Source: Durusdinium trenchii
Lineage: Eukaryota > Sar > Dinophyceae > Suessiales > Symbiodiniaceae
Direction: 5' to 3'
Assembly (NCBI GenBank): GCA_963970005.1
Contig: CAXAMN010014080.1
Span: 62,001 to 126,000 of the forward strand
Length of the DNA stretch: 64,000 nucleotides
Every line of letters starts with the position of its first letter. The stretch's first letter is position 1. Both the position numbers and the translations under genes were made by a program. The notes under the pieces are model-generated. The model searched no databases. It was not told the DNA's origin and was given only the letters and a program-made list of their open reading frames with translations. Shown piece after piece: positions 47,536 through 59,884 of the stretch.

Positions 47536-49985
47536 TTCCGGCCTGGCAAGTGAAGTAACACATCATGTTCATATATGTTCATCTAATCATGTTCATGTCA
47601 TGTTGTTCCTCCTTCAAGTGGAAGTTCTCTCATCATATCTGTCATATCTCATCATTCCGTGCTGCCGCACCTCTCTGCCAAAAGTGACTGCCCAGCATAG
47701 CTCGCATAGGGCGCTTGAGGCAGGCTCCGGCTAGACCATGGCATCAGGGGCGAGTTCTACGTGTTGTTCGTGGTTTTGCGGACGTTCAACAGCTCTCAAA
47801 ATGAAGATATGCGCCCAACTACTGGAGTTTTCACTGGTACTTTTCTAGTGGAGACCTTTTGGGGAGTCTCCTTGTCTCGACCTTACTCAAATCTTCACAA
47901 GCGCTTCTTCGAGTCTTCGGTGATTCTTCGTGTGCGCACGTCTTCGATTTTTGCGGCTTCGCCGGTCTTTCAGGTCTTTCCGAAACCCTGCGTTCATCGA
48001 ACTTGGAGCAGTCGTAGCATACCAGTCGTGTGCATTCCAGTCGTGCGTTCTTTCTCCAGTAAAAAACTCGGTGCTCGGTCCCTCAGTTAAGTGGCACACT
48101 GACTTGGCCACCTGCAAGGCACCTTTGGGACCAAGATCCTGACAGGAACAGGACTCACAGCTTGTGAGGTCGGAACAGGATTACCAACCAGAGAAACGGT
48201 TTGCACTCGGTTGCACTCCTCCCGAAGCTTCTTGCTTCCTGGAACCTGGGTGATTAGATTCAAGTGGTTCTTTGGATGAATTCACTCTGTTCACCGAAGG
48301 ATGTGTCTGGCTGAGTAGGCGAAGTAGGCGGCTCTGTGCAGTCGGGTTCGTGCTTCCAACTCCGAGGCTGGCACGGTCAACAGCGAAGCCTGAGGCAGTT
48401 CCATTCGTACACATCTCCCCTAAGACCCTGGTGGTCTTCAATTCGGTCTCTAGGTCTTAGCTCTGGACTAAAGCACTGCTGAAGATGGGCAGGAGGTGTG
48501 AAGGTGGTGGTGAATCAGTGGGTTCGCCTTGTGCTTTCGCACGGTGAAAACTCATCACATGGCCAAAAAACAAAAACCACCGTTTGCTGTGAAAAAAAAA
48601 ATGTTTTGCTTTGCACAGATGTTCGGAGCCGAGCAGCTGCCCTTGGCGGCATCTTCTATCCTCTGTGCCTTGGCAAATGCATTGTTGTTTAGTATTTTTT
48701 TGAATAGGCGAGACGCACCAAGCTCAAACAACATTAAGTTCAATCGTTTCCAGCTCGATAGCGTTTAGACTTCTAAGGCCCTGACCAATTCCTGTGGCAA
48801 GGGCCTGGCATGACTTGCTACTTCTATAGCTCCAGGCCTGTGTATCATTGTGTATCCACCCACCCCCAGTGCAACCGGGGCCTGGAAAATGAAGTCGACA
48901 AGGGAAGCCATTTTGTTCTCGAACTGCTCTTCCCTCCTTAGAAAAAACAATCGCACCATCGAGCTACCGATGACCGACTGCACTGCCCCATGCCCGTTGT
49001 GAAATTGTGCAGTAGGTCCAGCATAACTTGTTCAACAAAAGGGAATCCCTCAGTGTAGCAAGACAACGAAACTGATTGAGACACTGACTCTGCAAGCCTT
49101 GCACTGCAAGACCATAAGGGTCTGCCTGATGCAGTTTTCCATCGAATCTAGAAAGAGATGCCCATCTGTTTGGAGTCTCCTGCTTACACCTCCATACTTT
49201 CACATTTGCCCTTCTCTTCGCTGTCCCTCCACCACGTTCTTTTCAACATGACCCTGTCTTGTTCTTGCAAGATTCGGTCTCACGGTTGCTTGCATCGACA
49301 CAATAAACAGCCCACTGAACTACGTAGACTAAGGCAGGCATGTCAAAGTGTGTAATGAGAAAGGCATGCAAATGACCACTTCACAAGGAGAAAGTGAGAA
49401 TCGAAATGCCTTCGTCCCATTTACCAACTGTTGGTTCACCCGAAGGTTGCCGGTCTTCACACCCAAAGCTGACCATAAAGCTAACGCTCAGCCGCCAGTT
49501 TCAATGGTGGGTGGCAACTTCGACCAAGCGTTTGCAAAAGGATTTAGTTCATCGAAATGCCGGTGATGTGTTTAAGTATAGATTGCATTACTGACACCAA
49601 GACTGAACAAAAAAGCAACCAACACCAGTGGAGCTTATTGAAATTGAAAAAGACTATAAACTATGAGATCAATCTCTGTTCAACGCTGATTTATGTGCCC
49701 CATTGCAGGTCTAAGTGTGTTGTGCTTCCCTTTCAACAAACAGAAAGAGTTGGTTGAGATCTCGCCTCAGCATGCTCACAAAGCATGAAAAGCAGCAACT
49801 GCTGCAGGATGGGGCTGTCCAAACCTCACGTCGCTGCGTCACTCGCCGGGACAGGTGGCTGCAACATCTGTAAACAGCTCTCCGCTTCGCAAAGCTTGTT
49901 GCCAACAAAAAGATTGACCCTTGTTCTTCTGATCTTTCTAGTGCTTTTCATTTCTCTGTGAGCACGGCCATTCTCCTTGCAGTGG
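47536..49985. other. No gene recognised
   Basis: A basic coding-like stretch on the minus strand at 47,887-47,985 (FRKDLKDRRSRKNRRRAH) is the only candidate. The rest shows no motif on either strand. Confidence 0.3.
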
Positions 49986-51434
49986 TCAATGAGTCCACAG
50001 AGCCAATGTAACTCCATGGTCTCCACCTGACAGAAACTCCCCAAAGGTTCTCGGATGGCCGACCATCTGATAGATGAACTCGGTGGAGGGCATGGACCTC
50101 ACCATCCTGATCTCATGAGGCCAAATCCAGTGACTCCTACAGCTCCCAGATCCACACCCAACCAGTTGTGGAGGATTCCTCGCCTCCTGCAGCTTCTGCC
50201 GTGGCCATTCCGCTTCGTTCGGCAGGGCTCGGCTGAGGTACCTGGCGCGGTCCACACAACGGAGGTCCGACCTTTCATAGGGCAGGGGGTCGAAGCACAC
50301 ATCCACCAACGACAGTATAAGGAAAGGCAGGAAGGAATCCACGAAGAGAACCTGGAAATTGGTACCTGGTTCTCTTGCGCTGTGGTACCTGGTTTTGGTG
50401 CATGACCCCAAAGCAACCTCAAAGATGATTGCTGGGGGATGCTTGGGGGATGTTCCTTGGAGGTTTGTGGCACTCATCTTCAACTTTGAGACACATTGAT
50501 TTGAGTTTACTGTAAGGGTCCTTTTTACTGATGGCAAATCACCTGGAATGTGAACAAGCTTCACAACCAAACCCCTACATGAAACACAACCGATCTCGGA
50601 CCATTCGGACCCACGAGACCCGCCTCAAGCCACGCAGGCTGTATGCCTGTCTCCATGAAGGACATGAAGGCATTGAACGATAAAGCTGATTTGTAAGCGG
50701 ATTTGTATGCATCTTGGAAGGCATATTTAATTAGGCATCCCTGGATAGGTGGTGTTCTTCGGGGTAACCACCCCGAAAAGCACAGAAGTGCTAAGTACCG
50801 GACGAAGGACGCAGCAGCGCCCCAGGTTGCGAGCTTTTCCACCGACCTGAAGTCATCAGTGTGCTTAAACACTTGGCCCCATGATGCAACTCCAACAAGG
50901 AAAGGAATGCTCAACGCTGGATGTGTTTCGCGTGTTGCATTCATGTCTTGACGCTAAACGACCACGAAGTCTTCTTTGTGCAAAGGCAAGGCAAGAGAAG
51001 GAAGCAATAATAATGATTCTGAAAAGTCTTGAAGCCATTGGAGATCAAGTTTGTTTTTATTCTTTCTCTGGATGGTTCCACTTCTCTTGTCTTGCGAGGT
51101 GAGAGCGGCCCCTGTCTGATGCTTCAGTAGCACAACATTTGTCTTATCTCCCTTCAATCACAACCCTCAATACAATATAGGTCTGATAGTACCTCTGCTG
51201 AAGCATGTGAAACACGATCTTCGGACCAGCACTGCGGATGTCGTGGCTGGTCGTGTCAGTCTCACCGATTTCAAGCCAGGCTGGTCTCTTCAGCTCCCAA
51301 TCCGCTTGGGTCCACCTTAGAGAGAACTCGACAAGACTCAATGTGGATAAACAGCTGCTTGCAAGACCTCCATAGAAAAAAAGGATGAAAATGAGATGAA
51401 CTGAGCTAGATCTGCAGTAAACTAGCGGAGTCAA
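49986..51434 (-). CDS. Unidentified multi-exon gene
   Basis: Three minus-strand stretches look coding: about 51,190-51,340 (SLRWTQADWELKRPAWLEIG), about 50,770-50,910 (VASWGQVFKHTDDFRSVEKL) and about 50,170-50,380 (FLPFLILSLVDVCFDPLPYE, then a basic helix). AWLE-G occurs twice (near 51,270 and 50,615), which may mark a duplicated module. No family is recognised, and I cannot confirm the joins. Confidence 0.3.
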
Positions 51435-51740
51435 ACGATATTTTTTTTATAGACCGTCAAATCTTTCACCCGCACTGATTGCAAGGAGGAGCACATAGAC
51501 TTTGAATTGGACTCTTTGGCCTTCACTTAGCTCTTCCAAACCTACCAAGAACAGGGTCCAACTCTGGCAGGATTCCTCGGTCTGTTTGTGTGTATGCGGG
51601 AGTCTCACGTTTTGGAGTACGAAAGAGTGATACGACTGAGTGACTGGTTGTAGGCCAAACTGATGGTCATGTTGCTTCTAGGCCAAAGTTCAGTGAGTCG
51701 AGTGACTACATACTGAAGACAATCAGTCGCTGCATGCGTT

Positions 51741-52402
51741 TCACATCGAAGTCAGCAGAATCCCCATCCGGCCTGACAAGTCCTGCTTGGAAACCCAAAT
51801 CTTTCCATCTGACAGGGATGAGAGTTGGATATCCCTCATGGCAGCTTGAAAAATCGGAAGTTGTGCGCTGAAGCACAAAGCAACACTGGGCCTCTGTACT
51901 TTGCCCATTCGTGGTCGATCGGAGAGTCTGGCTTTATCCATCCAAACTTCCCCTTCCTTCGTGGCACAGGTTTGCTTGCTTCAGCTTGGGTGATTGCACG
52001 CAAAAAGGCGGTGCTTGGTGGTGCTAAGGCCCCATCCACTCTATGACACTGCCGGTCGCAAAATCTGTGGTCACCGCTTCCCGGAACATTGCTGTGCCAC
52101 CATTCTGCAGAAAGTTCTTCATCATTTCCATCATGTAGCCCTCAGAAGAGCTCAAACGTACGCAGCTCTTTGCATCATCCCCGAGAACAACCCCCCTGCC
52201 CGGTATGGAAATGCGATACAGTTATGTAATCACCGATGCGCATAGCTGCTCTGGCTGACTTACATCCTCCTTTCTGCAGCCAAGGTTCCCAACCTTTCTT
52301 ACCGACGGGTACTTTGGCACCTTGCTTGTTCTTGACCGTCATGGCCTGGCCCAGGGCCTCTAAAACATCCTCTGATTGACTGAGCAAAATGGACAGGGTC
52401 AA
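51741..52402 (-). CDS. Cold-shock-like (GKFGWIKP) domain protein fragment
   Basis: The exon ending at 51,892 reads KGKFGWIKPDSPIDHEWAKY. The next, from 51,808, reads DGKIWVSKQDLSG. Joined across an 82-bp intron (GC donor, AG acceptor), they form a compact module resembling the dinoflagellate cold-shock-like repeats, in which a G.GWI.P..PIDHP block is followed by GKIYVS..D. Nucleic-acid binding would be the expected role, but the RNP motifs of true cold-shock domains are only partly matched. A further coding-like stretch at about 52,230-52,400 (ALGQAMTVKNKQGAKVPVGK) probably belongs to the same gene. Confidence 0.4.
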
Positions 52403-52971
52403 ACACTTCTGGTACCTCTGGTAGCCCCATGGTCAAGGCAAAATGAACAAAACCGGCAAATGCTCGTCATCTGGAACCCTACCACATCCAGTTTTGCACA
52501 CAAAAGGTGTCCTCGGCCATAAGGACAGGATCAGTCTTGATGTCCTTCCAAAACCATGGCTCACAAACAACCAGTGACATGGATCCCATGGGTCATTGCT
52601 TATCACGGCTCCTTGAGTGCTTGTTCCGCGGCACTCCTCAGAAATGCACTCGGTCAAACAGGAAAACGAAAGCCAGCGAGTGCTTGCATCTGCTGGCTTT
52701 GTCAGTCAACCAGCCAACCGTCCAACCATCCACATCAACATCTGTACTGTAAGTGTTTTTCATTTATAAACTCTGCCTGCCAAGTTCCTTTTCCCGAGGC
52801 GTTTGCGAATGATGTTTCTGCAGAAAAGGTTTGCATTACAGTTGAGAATTATATATATATAGTATTCCAAATTATTTAGATCTAAATAGAAAAATATTTC
52901 AAAAATCAGGCTACTTAAATTTGACTCCAACTATATACGTATATTTTTAAAAACGAAGGTGGAAGTTGCAT

Positions 52972-53690
52972 GAAGTTGCCAAAGCCTGTAACAGTCCTCG
53001 AAAACGCAGGCTGCAGTTGCCAAGGTATGGAACTGCTGTCGAAACCGCACGTTGAAGTTGCCAAAATGTGTAGCTGTCGTCGAAAGCGGTGATTTTATTA
53101 TAGTACAAATGTGGCACAGCAGCGGCTTCTGGGAGGTGTGGTGTTAGAACTGGCAACTTTGTAGTACAGATGTAGTGGGGGAAGCAGCTTCTGCAGAGCT
53201 GGAAACTTTGTGGTGCAAATGGTGCGGGGAGCAGCTTCTGGGAAGCTCGGGACCGGTAGTACAAGTTACAAAGGTAGTGTGAGAAGCAGCTTCTGGAGCT
53301 TGTCCTAAAAACTGGCAACTGCCTCACTACCGCCACTCTGTAGATGTTGTGTCTAGTCTAGTCTGTGGCACACCGTGCGGCAAAATTATGTCTGTGATGT
53401 CGCTGGGCATGTGGATTGGTGTGGCCTTGGTTAAAGGTGGGTTTGCGTGAGCTCTGGCACTGGGGGGAGGGAATCACGATGGCGTAAACACGGATGATTT
53501 GTGGTGCCCATAGCGCATGGTGTTACACAGTTGTATCCAGTCTGTGGCACACCGTGTGGCGATAATTACGTCCGTCGTCGCTGTGCCATGCGGATTTGTG
53601 CAGCCTCGGTGGAAAGTGCGAGTGCCTGAGTCCGTGCCATTGGGGGGAGGGAGACATGATGGCGTAAACGCGGCGTGTCGCTGGGGAGCT
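52972..53690. repeat. Nested tandem repeat cluster
   Basis: Three blocks follow one another. At 52,972-53,091, three 41-bp units start GAAGTTGCCAAA and end near CGAAAnCGC. At about 53,100-53,330, four units of 46-61 bp share AGTACAAATG and AGCAGCTTCTGG. At 53,345-53,510, about 150 bp is repeated at 53,525-53,690 (offset 179 bp, both with gtctgtggcacaccgtg). No coding signal lies under them. Confidence 0.88.
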
Positions 53691-54210
53691 GGATTATTGG
53701 CGGTGTCCACGAGGCTTGGTGTACGCACCTGCGGACGTGCGACTAGTAAAATGATCTGGGATCCACACGCGTCGCTACAAAGTCCATAGAGACATCCTGA
53801 AGAACAACAGAACTTATATTTAGCACGTGTTTCAACGCTCCCGGGCCATTCCTCGTCTAGTTCTCTGTTTCCACACCCTTTGCCGCCGAGCCACTGCTCC
53901 GCTTTTTGTCGTGTGGCACACAATTCGCCCGCCCAAGCCCGTTGTGCCCACTCGTCCGGCAAGGCGACGCTCTGCACCGTGGCCTCGCGTCGCGTCGTCT
54001 TCCGGTCGCCCTCGGGCGGCGAAGAACCGGCGCGACAAGACCGGTCACCGCGGCCTGATACTGATTTCCAATCCTGAGCGAGGAAATCAAACGGACTCAG
54101 CTGAGTTGGTGGTTGGTGGATGTTGCTGCTAAGGATCCTGTTGGACACGTAAATAGTTTCACCTTTGGCCAAGACCTCAGGATCCCAAAATGCTCCTCCT
54201 CCAGGTTCCC

Positions 54211-54429
54211 CTATGGGCCTACGAAATCCGCTTCACACCAACTGCTTTGAGAACTGACCACGGCATAAGGACTTTGAGAACTGAAACAAAAACGCAACTG
54301 ATGAGCAGGCCAAGTGGCTTTCTTGGCAATCTTGCCAATTAAGGAGTTCAACTCAGTCTTTGGAGTCAAGGCAGGATTTTCTTCCATTCGTGCTCTCTTG
54401 TCCGCCATGTCCTTCACCACCCGCAACAC
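54211..54429 (-). CDS. Hypothetical exon, unidentified
   Basis: A coding-like, Lys-rich stretch (MADKRARMEENPALTPKTEL, then NSLIGKIAKK). The PK..LNSLIGKI segment is reminiscent of the first helix of double-stranded-RNA-binding-like modules, but the defining later part is absent. The function cannot be stated. Confidence 0.25.
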   Translation of the reverse strand: MLRVVKDMADKRARMEENPALTPKTELNSLIGKIAKKATWPAHQLRFCFSSQSPYAVVSSQSSWCEADFVGP

Positions 54430-54868
54430 ACGCTTTGGTCTGAAAGAATCAAGCTGAATGAGTCGAATCAGTCCAGGATCTGAGTATAGGACAACCCAAA
54501 ATCACAGCTTTGGTCCATCTGTCCCAATCACATGTCCGGTCCTCGGCTGCAGATTTGGGTGCTGGTCTCTTTCCACTGCCCGCCTCCTGCGAGACCATCG
54601 GAATGGAATGCCGACCGGGAGACTTGGAACCCGGAGAAGATGTGTGGTGATCAAATTAAAATCGAACCAATAAGCTTCTTTTGCATCCGGAAAAATCGGT
54701 AAAACGCTGTAAAACCCGTCACCTCTCGTTTTGTGGCCCATCTACCCCTGGCGGTGTCTCCGGCCTTGAGAGCCTGCACCAAATGAGCGTTCGCCTGCGC
54801 TCCGAGCTCCGGAGCAGGAGCAGCGATGTTCTCGGTTTGAGGTCAACATGCGTCCACATATTTCCACA

Positions 54869-54997
54869 TTACTAGTAGCGTCCTTGCTCCTAGTAGTGAG
54901 GCCAGGAGCCCCTTAGTAGCTCTTGTTGCTAGTAGTACGGCCAGGAGCCCCTAGTAGCTTCTTGTTACTAGTAGCCAGGAGCCCCTAGTAGCTTCTT
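54869..54997 (+). repeat. Interspersed repeat family 1, copy B
   Basis: Three tandem units of about 44 bp: ctagtagt-ggccaggagcccctagtagcttcttgtt, with small variations. Homologous to 1,253-1,345 and in the same orientation. Unit-to-unit similarity is higher here than in copy A. Confidence 0.88.
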
Positions 54998-56190
54998 GTC
55001 AATATGTGTCCACACCCTGGAAGTGGAATCTTCAAAGATTTGTATCCTTGACGATCTTGGATTTTCAGACACGAGCTGTCAGTCTTTAGATGTCTTTAGC
55101 CAAACCGTGGCGTGGTGTCAGTGTCGGTTAGCTTCCTCTCACCAAAGTGGCAAGACCAAGTTCACGGTTCTTGACCAGTTCTGATGAACCATAGTGACTA
55201 GTGACTAGTGGACATCCGGCTTTCCCAACTTCTCACCAAGTTCAAGAGGATACCAAATGACCATGAGATTGGATCAAACATGATCAAACCGCGTCCCACA
55301 CGTCTCACACCTGCAAAGCTTGCTCTGCCGCCGACTTTTCGGCGCTCTTTTGGTCTAAGCACAAGTGACCCGCGTACTCTTGGCCTCAGTGCCCGTGTAC
55401 TCTGTGCGCTCTTCCAAACTCAACCTGTTGGGGTGGCAAAGGATCAAAGAGACCAACATCAACCAACTACCCATGAAGCATGGGTGCCCATGGGTGCCCA
55501 TGGATGCCCATGGTCATGGGCACACGCAGTGTACTCATGGGATCTCATGGGTCAAACTTTGAGCAGCAATACAGACTTGGGAGAAAGTGACTCTGGCAAA
55601 AGGAAAGTCCGGGATGGATGATCGATTTCTGGGTCTGTCTTTTGACCGTCCCATCCATTTGACCGCTCTTGACCAGCAAGGCCCAGAAAAGGCTCAGAAA
55701 AGGCCCTGAAAAGGCCTCAAGCTAGGAGTCAGACCATCCATGCAATGTAGTTTTACAATGGCCTGTTGTTGGTGTCCATATCTGTTGATGGTGTACTCCT
55801 TGGCTGCAAAAAAAACCTTTCCAATTGACCTGGTCAGAGTGGCTCAGGAATCGGTCGAGCCATTGGTGCACGCCGTGGAGAAAAGCAATCGGTGCTTTCC
55901 GTCGCAGAATCCCTCTGAGCTGCTTGCAATGTCATTCTTGCCCAACGGTCTCTTGGTATGTTTCTGCAAGAACCTCACAAAAACAAGGGATGAGAACAGT
56001 TGAGAAGCAAGAGCATCCCAGGCTTTCATCTTTCACTTCATTGTATTGCGACTTCATCTTTCACTAGAAAACGAGGCCAGTGCTGGTTCAGCTCAGACTT
56101 AAAATCTGGCATCGGTTGCATCGGTTGTGTGCCCGGCATGCTCAACATCTTGGCCTTGGAGAAGGGCTTGGAGAATCGACCGATCCAGAC

Positions 56191-56210
56191 CTCCTCTCTC
56201 TCTCTCTCTC
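56191..56210 (+). repeat. (CT)n microsatellite
   Basis: A CT tract ending CTCTCGCGC. See the similar tracts at 13,773 and 41,282. Confidence 0.9.
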
Positions 56211-57034
56211 GCGCTTCTGCCGAGCGAATTCCGAGGTAACACTCTGAATGAAAATGCTTCTTTGGAAGACTATGAAAGATAATGGTCCTCTACAAAGAAC
56301 TGTCCACTTCCGATTCCACACAAATCACTCTACGATCTGCAACGAAAAACATCGAACGTGTGAGGTGGCAGCTAGGGAGAGCTGCAAGCTCCAAAGGGCC
56401 ACCCCATAGATTTGACCCCGAGCTGCGGAAGAAAGCACAGCTATATAGGCCGCTGGGCCTTTCACATGTTATGTTGAGTGCAGCTTTCCTTACATGATTA
56501 CATGTAAACCCTAGGAATGAAGAGACTACATCTTCAAATGACCCTTGCGGCTCTTTTCCCAAATGGCTGGAGGGCGGCCAACATCTGCTTGATCAGCGGG
56601 ATGAAAAGCCAGGATTCACCTCTGCATCCGCCCTTAGTTTCTGCGGGAAAGACAAAGACATTGACCCGGTCTCGAGCTGGGTTTGAAAACGGACATCACG
56701 TGGTGATTTGGCCATGGCTCTGCACTTGGTAGGAGACGTCAACAAATGCCTCAAGATCCAGATGTTAGATGGTGTCTTTCTTTTCCAAAGACCAGATCGG
56801 GAATCTCACAGAACTATATAGTAACTTACAACTATAGTTGCATCTTACAGAACCCACCATCTGACTGTCCTTCAAGAGACTCCTTCAACCGATATCCATG
56901 TCATCAAAAAGTGTCTCTCGGCGCTTCGGTGGGACCGACACCGAAGCACCGACGGAGAATCGCGGCTGTGGCTCGGACCGACACAGTGGCTCGGCGTCTT
57001 CGGCTGGGCAACATCAGCCTTCCAACGGATCGAT

Positions 57035-57215
57035 CGGCGTGGGCGGCCCACCCTGTGGCCCGGGCGGCCCACCCTGTGGCCGCCTGGTCTACCCTGAAGA
57101 AGCTATGGGCTTAAGCGGCTTAAGGTTCAATGGCGACAGGGTTGACAGGCTATGGCGGCCTATGGCCGTCGCTATGGCCGCTAGACAGTCGCTGGTCTAC
57201 CCTGGGCTTAAGGTT
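57035..57215. repeat. Short duplicated modules
   Basis: The module gggcggcccaccctgtggc occurs twice in direct succession. The modules ctggtctaccctg, gggcttaag and atggcgacag each occur again 70-120 bp later. The pattern looks like stepwise local duplication. Confidence 0.75.
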
Positions 57216-59143
57216 ACGATGATCATTAAATGGCGACAGTGTCTAGCCCACGACAAGATCTGCTCCATGTCTGCAATATCCAATGCAAATCTCACGTGGG
57301 CCTCCATACTTCACACTGTGCAAATCCGTCCGCGTTACCAAGTGCAGTAGCTTTGGCTAGTTGAGTTGCCTGCTTTGTTCTAGAATTCTAGAATAAAACA
57401 TGGCCTGGTGGAAAGGGTTTGGCATTACTTGATGATGCAATAAATGTTGTAAAGATAAGTAGCATGTCTCGCATCATGGTCGTCTTTGGGAGTGTCCATC
57501 AAGTTCGGTTCAGGAGCAATTTGTGGGTGTAGGAATGGATGGATGGATTATTGCGTGGCTACAACAAGCCGTAATCCAATGATACATTTATTATCATTTA
57601 TTGGATGTTATCGTTTGGTGCATTTTGTTGTGGATGTCTTTAAAAGGCATGGCCAAGGAACAGCTCCATCTCCAGGGCGGGCAAAACCGAAGAGGTTTGA
57701 CCCTGTAGAAAGTTCCAGGTGAAGACGTGCTCTCCCTTCAGGGGCACACGATTCTACAGGACTGTAGCGTTGAAAGCTGGAAACAAGTAGTAACAGGTCA
57801 CATGATAGGTCACTTAGAATCAATGCCGACTCTGAAAATAAGGGCTGTGCCAAGCACCAATGAGCTTTCAACTAGGCTGCCTTTGATCCACGCCTTGGCA
57901 AGCAGCGAGACCCGGGACATCCGCGAGGCGCTCGAGGGGCAGCCGTAGTCGCCACGCCCGGCGGTGCACTGACGTAACTTCACGCAACGTACTTCCTCTG
58001 GCTTGCACCTGAGATGGGTGTAATGCATGTGCCTCGAAATCCGTCCCATCCCTGAGAATCTGCGCAGTCTCCAAAAAAAGACACCAAACACATGCGAAAA
58101 CCGTTCGCGCGTCAACCTGTCGAGTCATCTTCGCACGTTGCTTCGTCCGTTGCTCCGTTTGAAAGAGTTCGATCTTTGTAGCCAAAGTGCACGCCTACCA
58201 CACCAATGAGAGCCTGACCCACCGTACAGCTGGAACAAGACGAGACCCAGGGAGTGCTGGAGTCACCATCGAAGGCGTTCGCTTCTCCATAGCCACTCTC
58301 GGAGCCTGCGAGGATTCCAGTGTTCCGTCCCCCTCTCAGGTTGTGGGCATGTTGGTTTCAACCCAAACCAGCGTGTACGTTCACCTCATTGCAGGTCGGA
58401 TTGAAACAAAATGAGTTTCTTCCAAGACATGCAGTCTTTGGTTGCAGTCCCTGCCTGAAAGGCCGGGCTGTGCAAAGAGCATTGCAGTGTCGGAGCAATC
58501 CGGCAAGCGATGAAAGCTCAAATCTGGGATGCCCCAGGCATAAGTTGAAGCAGCTGCATTCTGAAGAAACAACGTGTCCTTAAAACACGAAAACAATGGT
58601 TGCATCCAAACACTCCCTGCTAGAGAAAGAAACGGATAACATGGACACTTCATGGAAACACACAAGTTCTGTCTTTATATAGCTGAGAATCAGTAGCTGA
58701 AACATCACAAATCTCAAGGCCTGCTTTGGTGCCGGTCAGGATGAACATTCGTTCGAACCATGTTTTAACCGCAGGCGATGCTCACAAAAAGACTCGGCTC
58801 CATGTCTCCATGTCGTGGTTTCTAAACCGTGAAGAACGTGCCTGCACCATCAGGTCGCAAACCCAGATTGGATTCGGAATGAACAAACAGATGCGTCAAG
58901 CTGTTGTTCACGGCAGTTCCAGCAGGCACCTCGGTTTTCCGACACGTTGCACCTTAACAGAACCGATCTGTGGAGGGGTGCACACACGGTGTACATACCC
59001 GACCTTCCGACCTTCTCAAGCTTGACAAGATACTGCCAGCAAGTTTGTCCCCACCAGCACAGAACCTGGCGGGACACTGAGACTCACCACACGTCACACA
59101 AAGGTTCAAGACAAAAAGAACACATGCTCACCTTGCAGAATTG

Positions 59144-59500
59144 TCATGAAAATTGGATTTTTGAGACCCTTCGAACCTGTGCATGGACCGCCGTACAAAT
59201 CTCTTGGGACCTCAAAAAAGCAACTGCGGGTCTCCCCCAGCCTAATGTCACGCGGCCAGTGCTGGATCCAGCACTGTCTGCCAAATACACCGTGTAGCCG
59301 ATCACTTCACTTAAAACTGTCGGCGGCACCTCAGCAGCTGTGGCTGGTCGACATGAGTCGAAGCTTTTTGGGCACAGCGCATGGCGCGGCACGGACGAGC
59401 TATGCAGCCAGACCCACGTCAAGGTTGCTCCCACAGAGCCAGCGACGAGGTCCTGCAAAGGCTTGGTCCACCGCCATTGGAAGGGGACAAACACACGCAC
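59144..59500 (-). CDS. Possible fibronectin type III domain exons
   Basis: Two minus-strand stretches together resemble one FN3 domain: PLQDLVAGSVGATLTWVWL (strands A-B, with the tryptophan) near 59,430-59,470, and after an AG-G acceptor at about 59,331 EVIGYTVYLADSAGSS (strand C with the GY.V pattern). FN3 modules are common in large dinoflagellate membrane proteins. The connecting loop and later strands are not resolved, so this stays a suggestion. Confidence 0.33.
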   Translation of the reverse strand: MRVFVPFQWRWTKPLQDLVAGSVGATLTWVWLHSSSVPRHALCPKSFDSCRPATAAEVPPTVLSEVIGYTVYLADSAGSSTGRVTLGWGRPAVAFLRSQEICTAVHAQVRRVSKIQFS

Positions 59501-59692
59501 GCAGATCAGATCATGGGGTAGTGTCTTCTACTTTCGACTGAGAGCCATCTGAGGTAGAGGTAGTGAATTGATCCATTCACTTTGCCCAAAGCAGGGTATT
59601 AAGCCTTCAGTACCAAACATAAAGAAAACATAGTTGTCAGTTATGCAAAGGAAAGGTAGACCTCAAAAAAAGCAAAACAGCGTTTTGCATGA

Positions 59693-59884
59693 TCACCGGG
59701 CTATTTGTCTTGAACAAAAAAGAACACACCTAGAACGGGACGGCACCGAGGAACGATGCGTCGTCACGCGTCGTCGCGGCACGTCCGTGTCGAAGAAATC
59801 CAGGTCGGTGACCAACGGCACCCCGTAGAGCCGTCGGTCGGCGGCCTCACGGTCGTGGTCGTCGCGTGGCGCGGTTTCCAACAT
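59693..59884 (-). CDS. Hypothetical exon in GC-rich patch
   Basis: A 63-codon stretch with many charged residues (DDHDREAADRRLYGVPLVTD) in the most CpG-rich part of the window (59,740-59,900). There is no known domain. The opposite strand is also open, so the coding strand is uncertain. Confidence 0.22.
   Translation of the reverse strand: MLETAPRDDHDREAADRRLYGVPLVTDLDFFDTDVPRRRVTTHRSSVPSRSRCVLFCSRQIAR

Larger units (their letters stand above)
54430..59143. other. Repeat-bearing stretch, no firm gene
   Basis: It holds repeat family 1 copy B (54,869-54,997), a short catgggtgcc repeat (55,480-55,550), a CT tract (56,191-56,210) and duplicated modules at 57,035-57,215. Coding-like stretches occur at 55,800-55,960 and 56,380-56,497 (plus), and at 57,868-58,030 (minus). 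None carries a motif I recognise. Confidence 0.35.
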
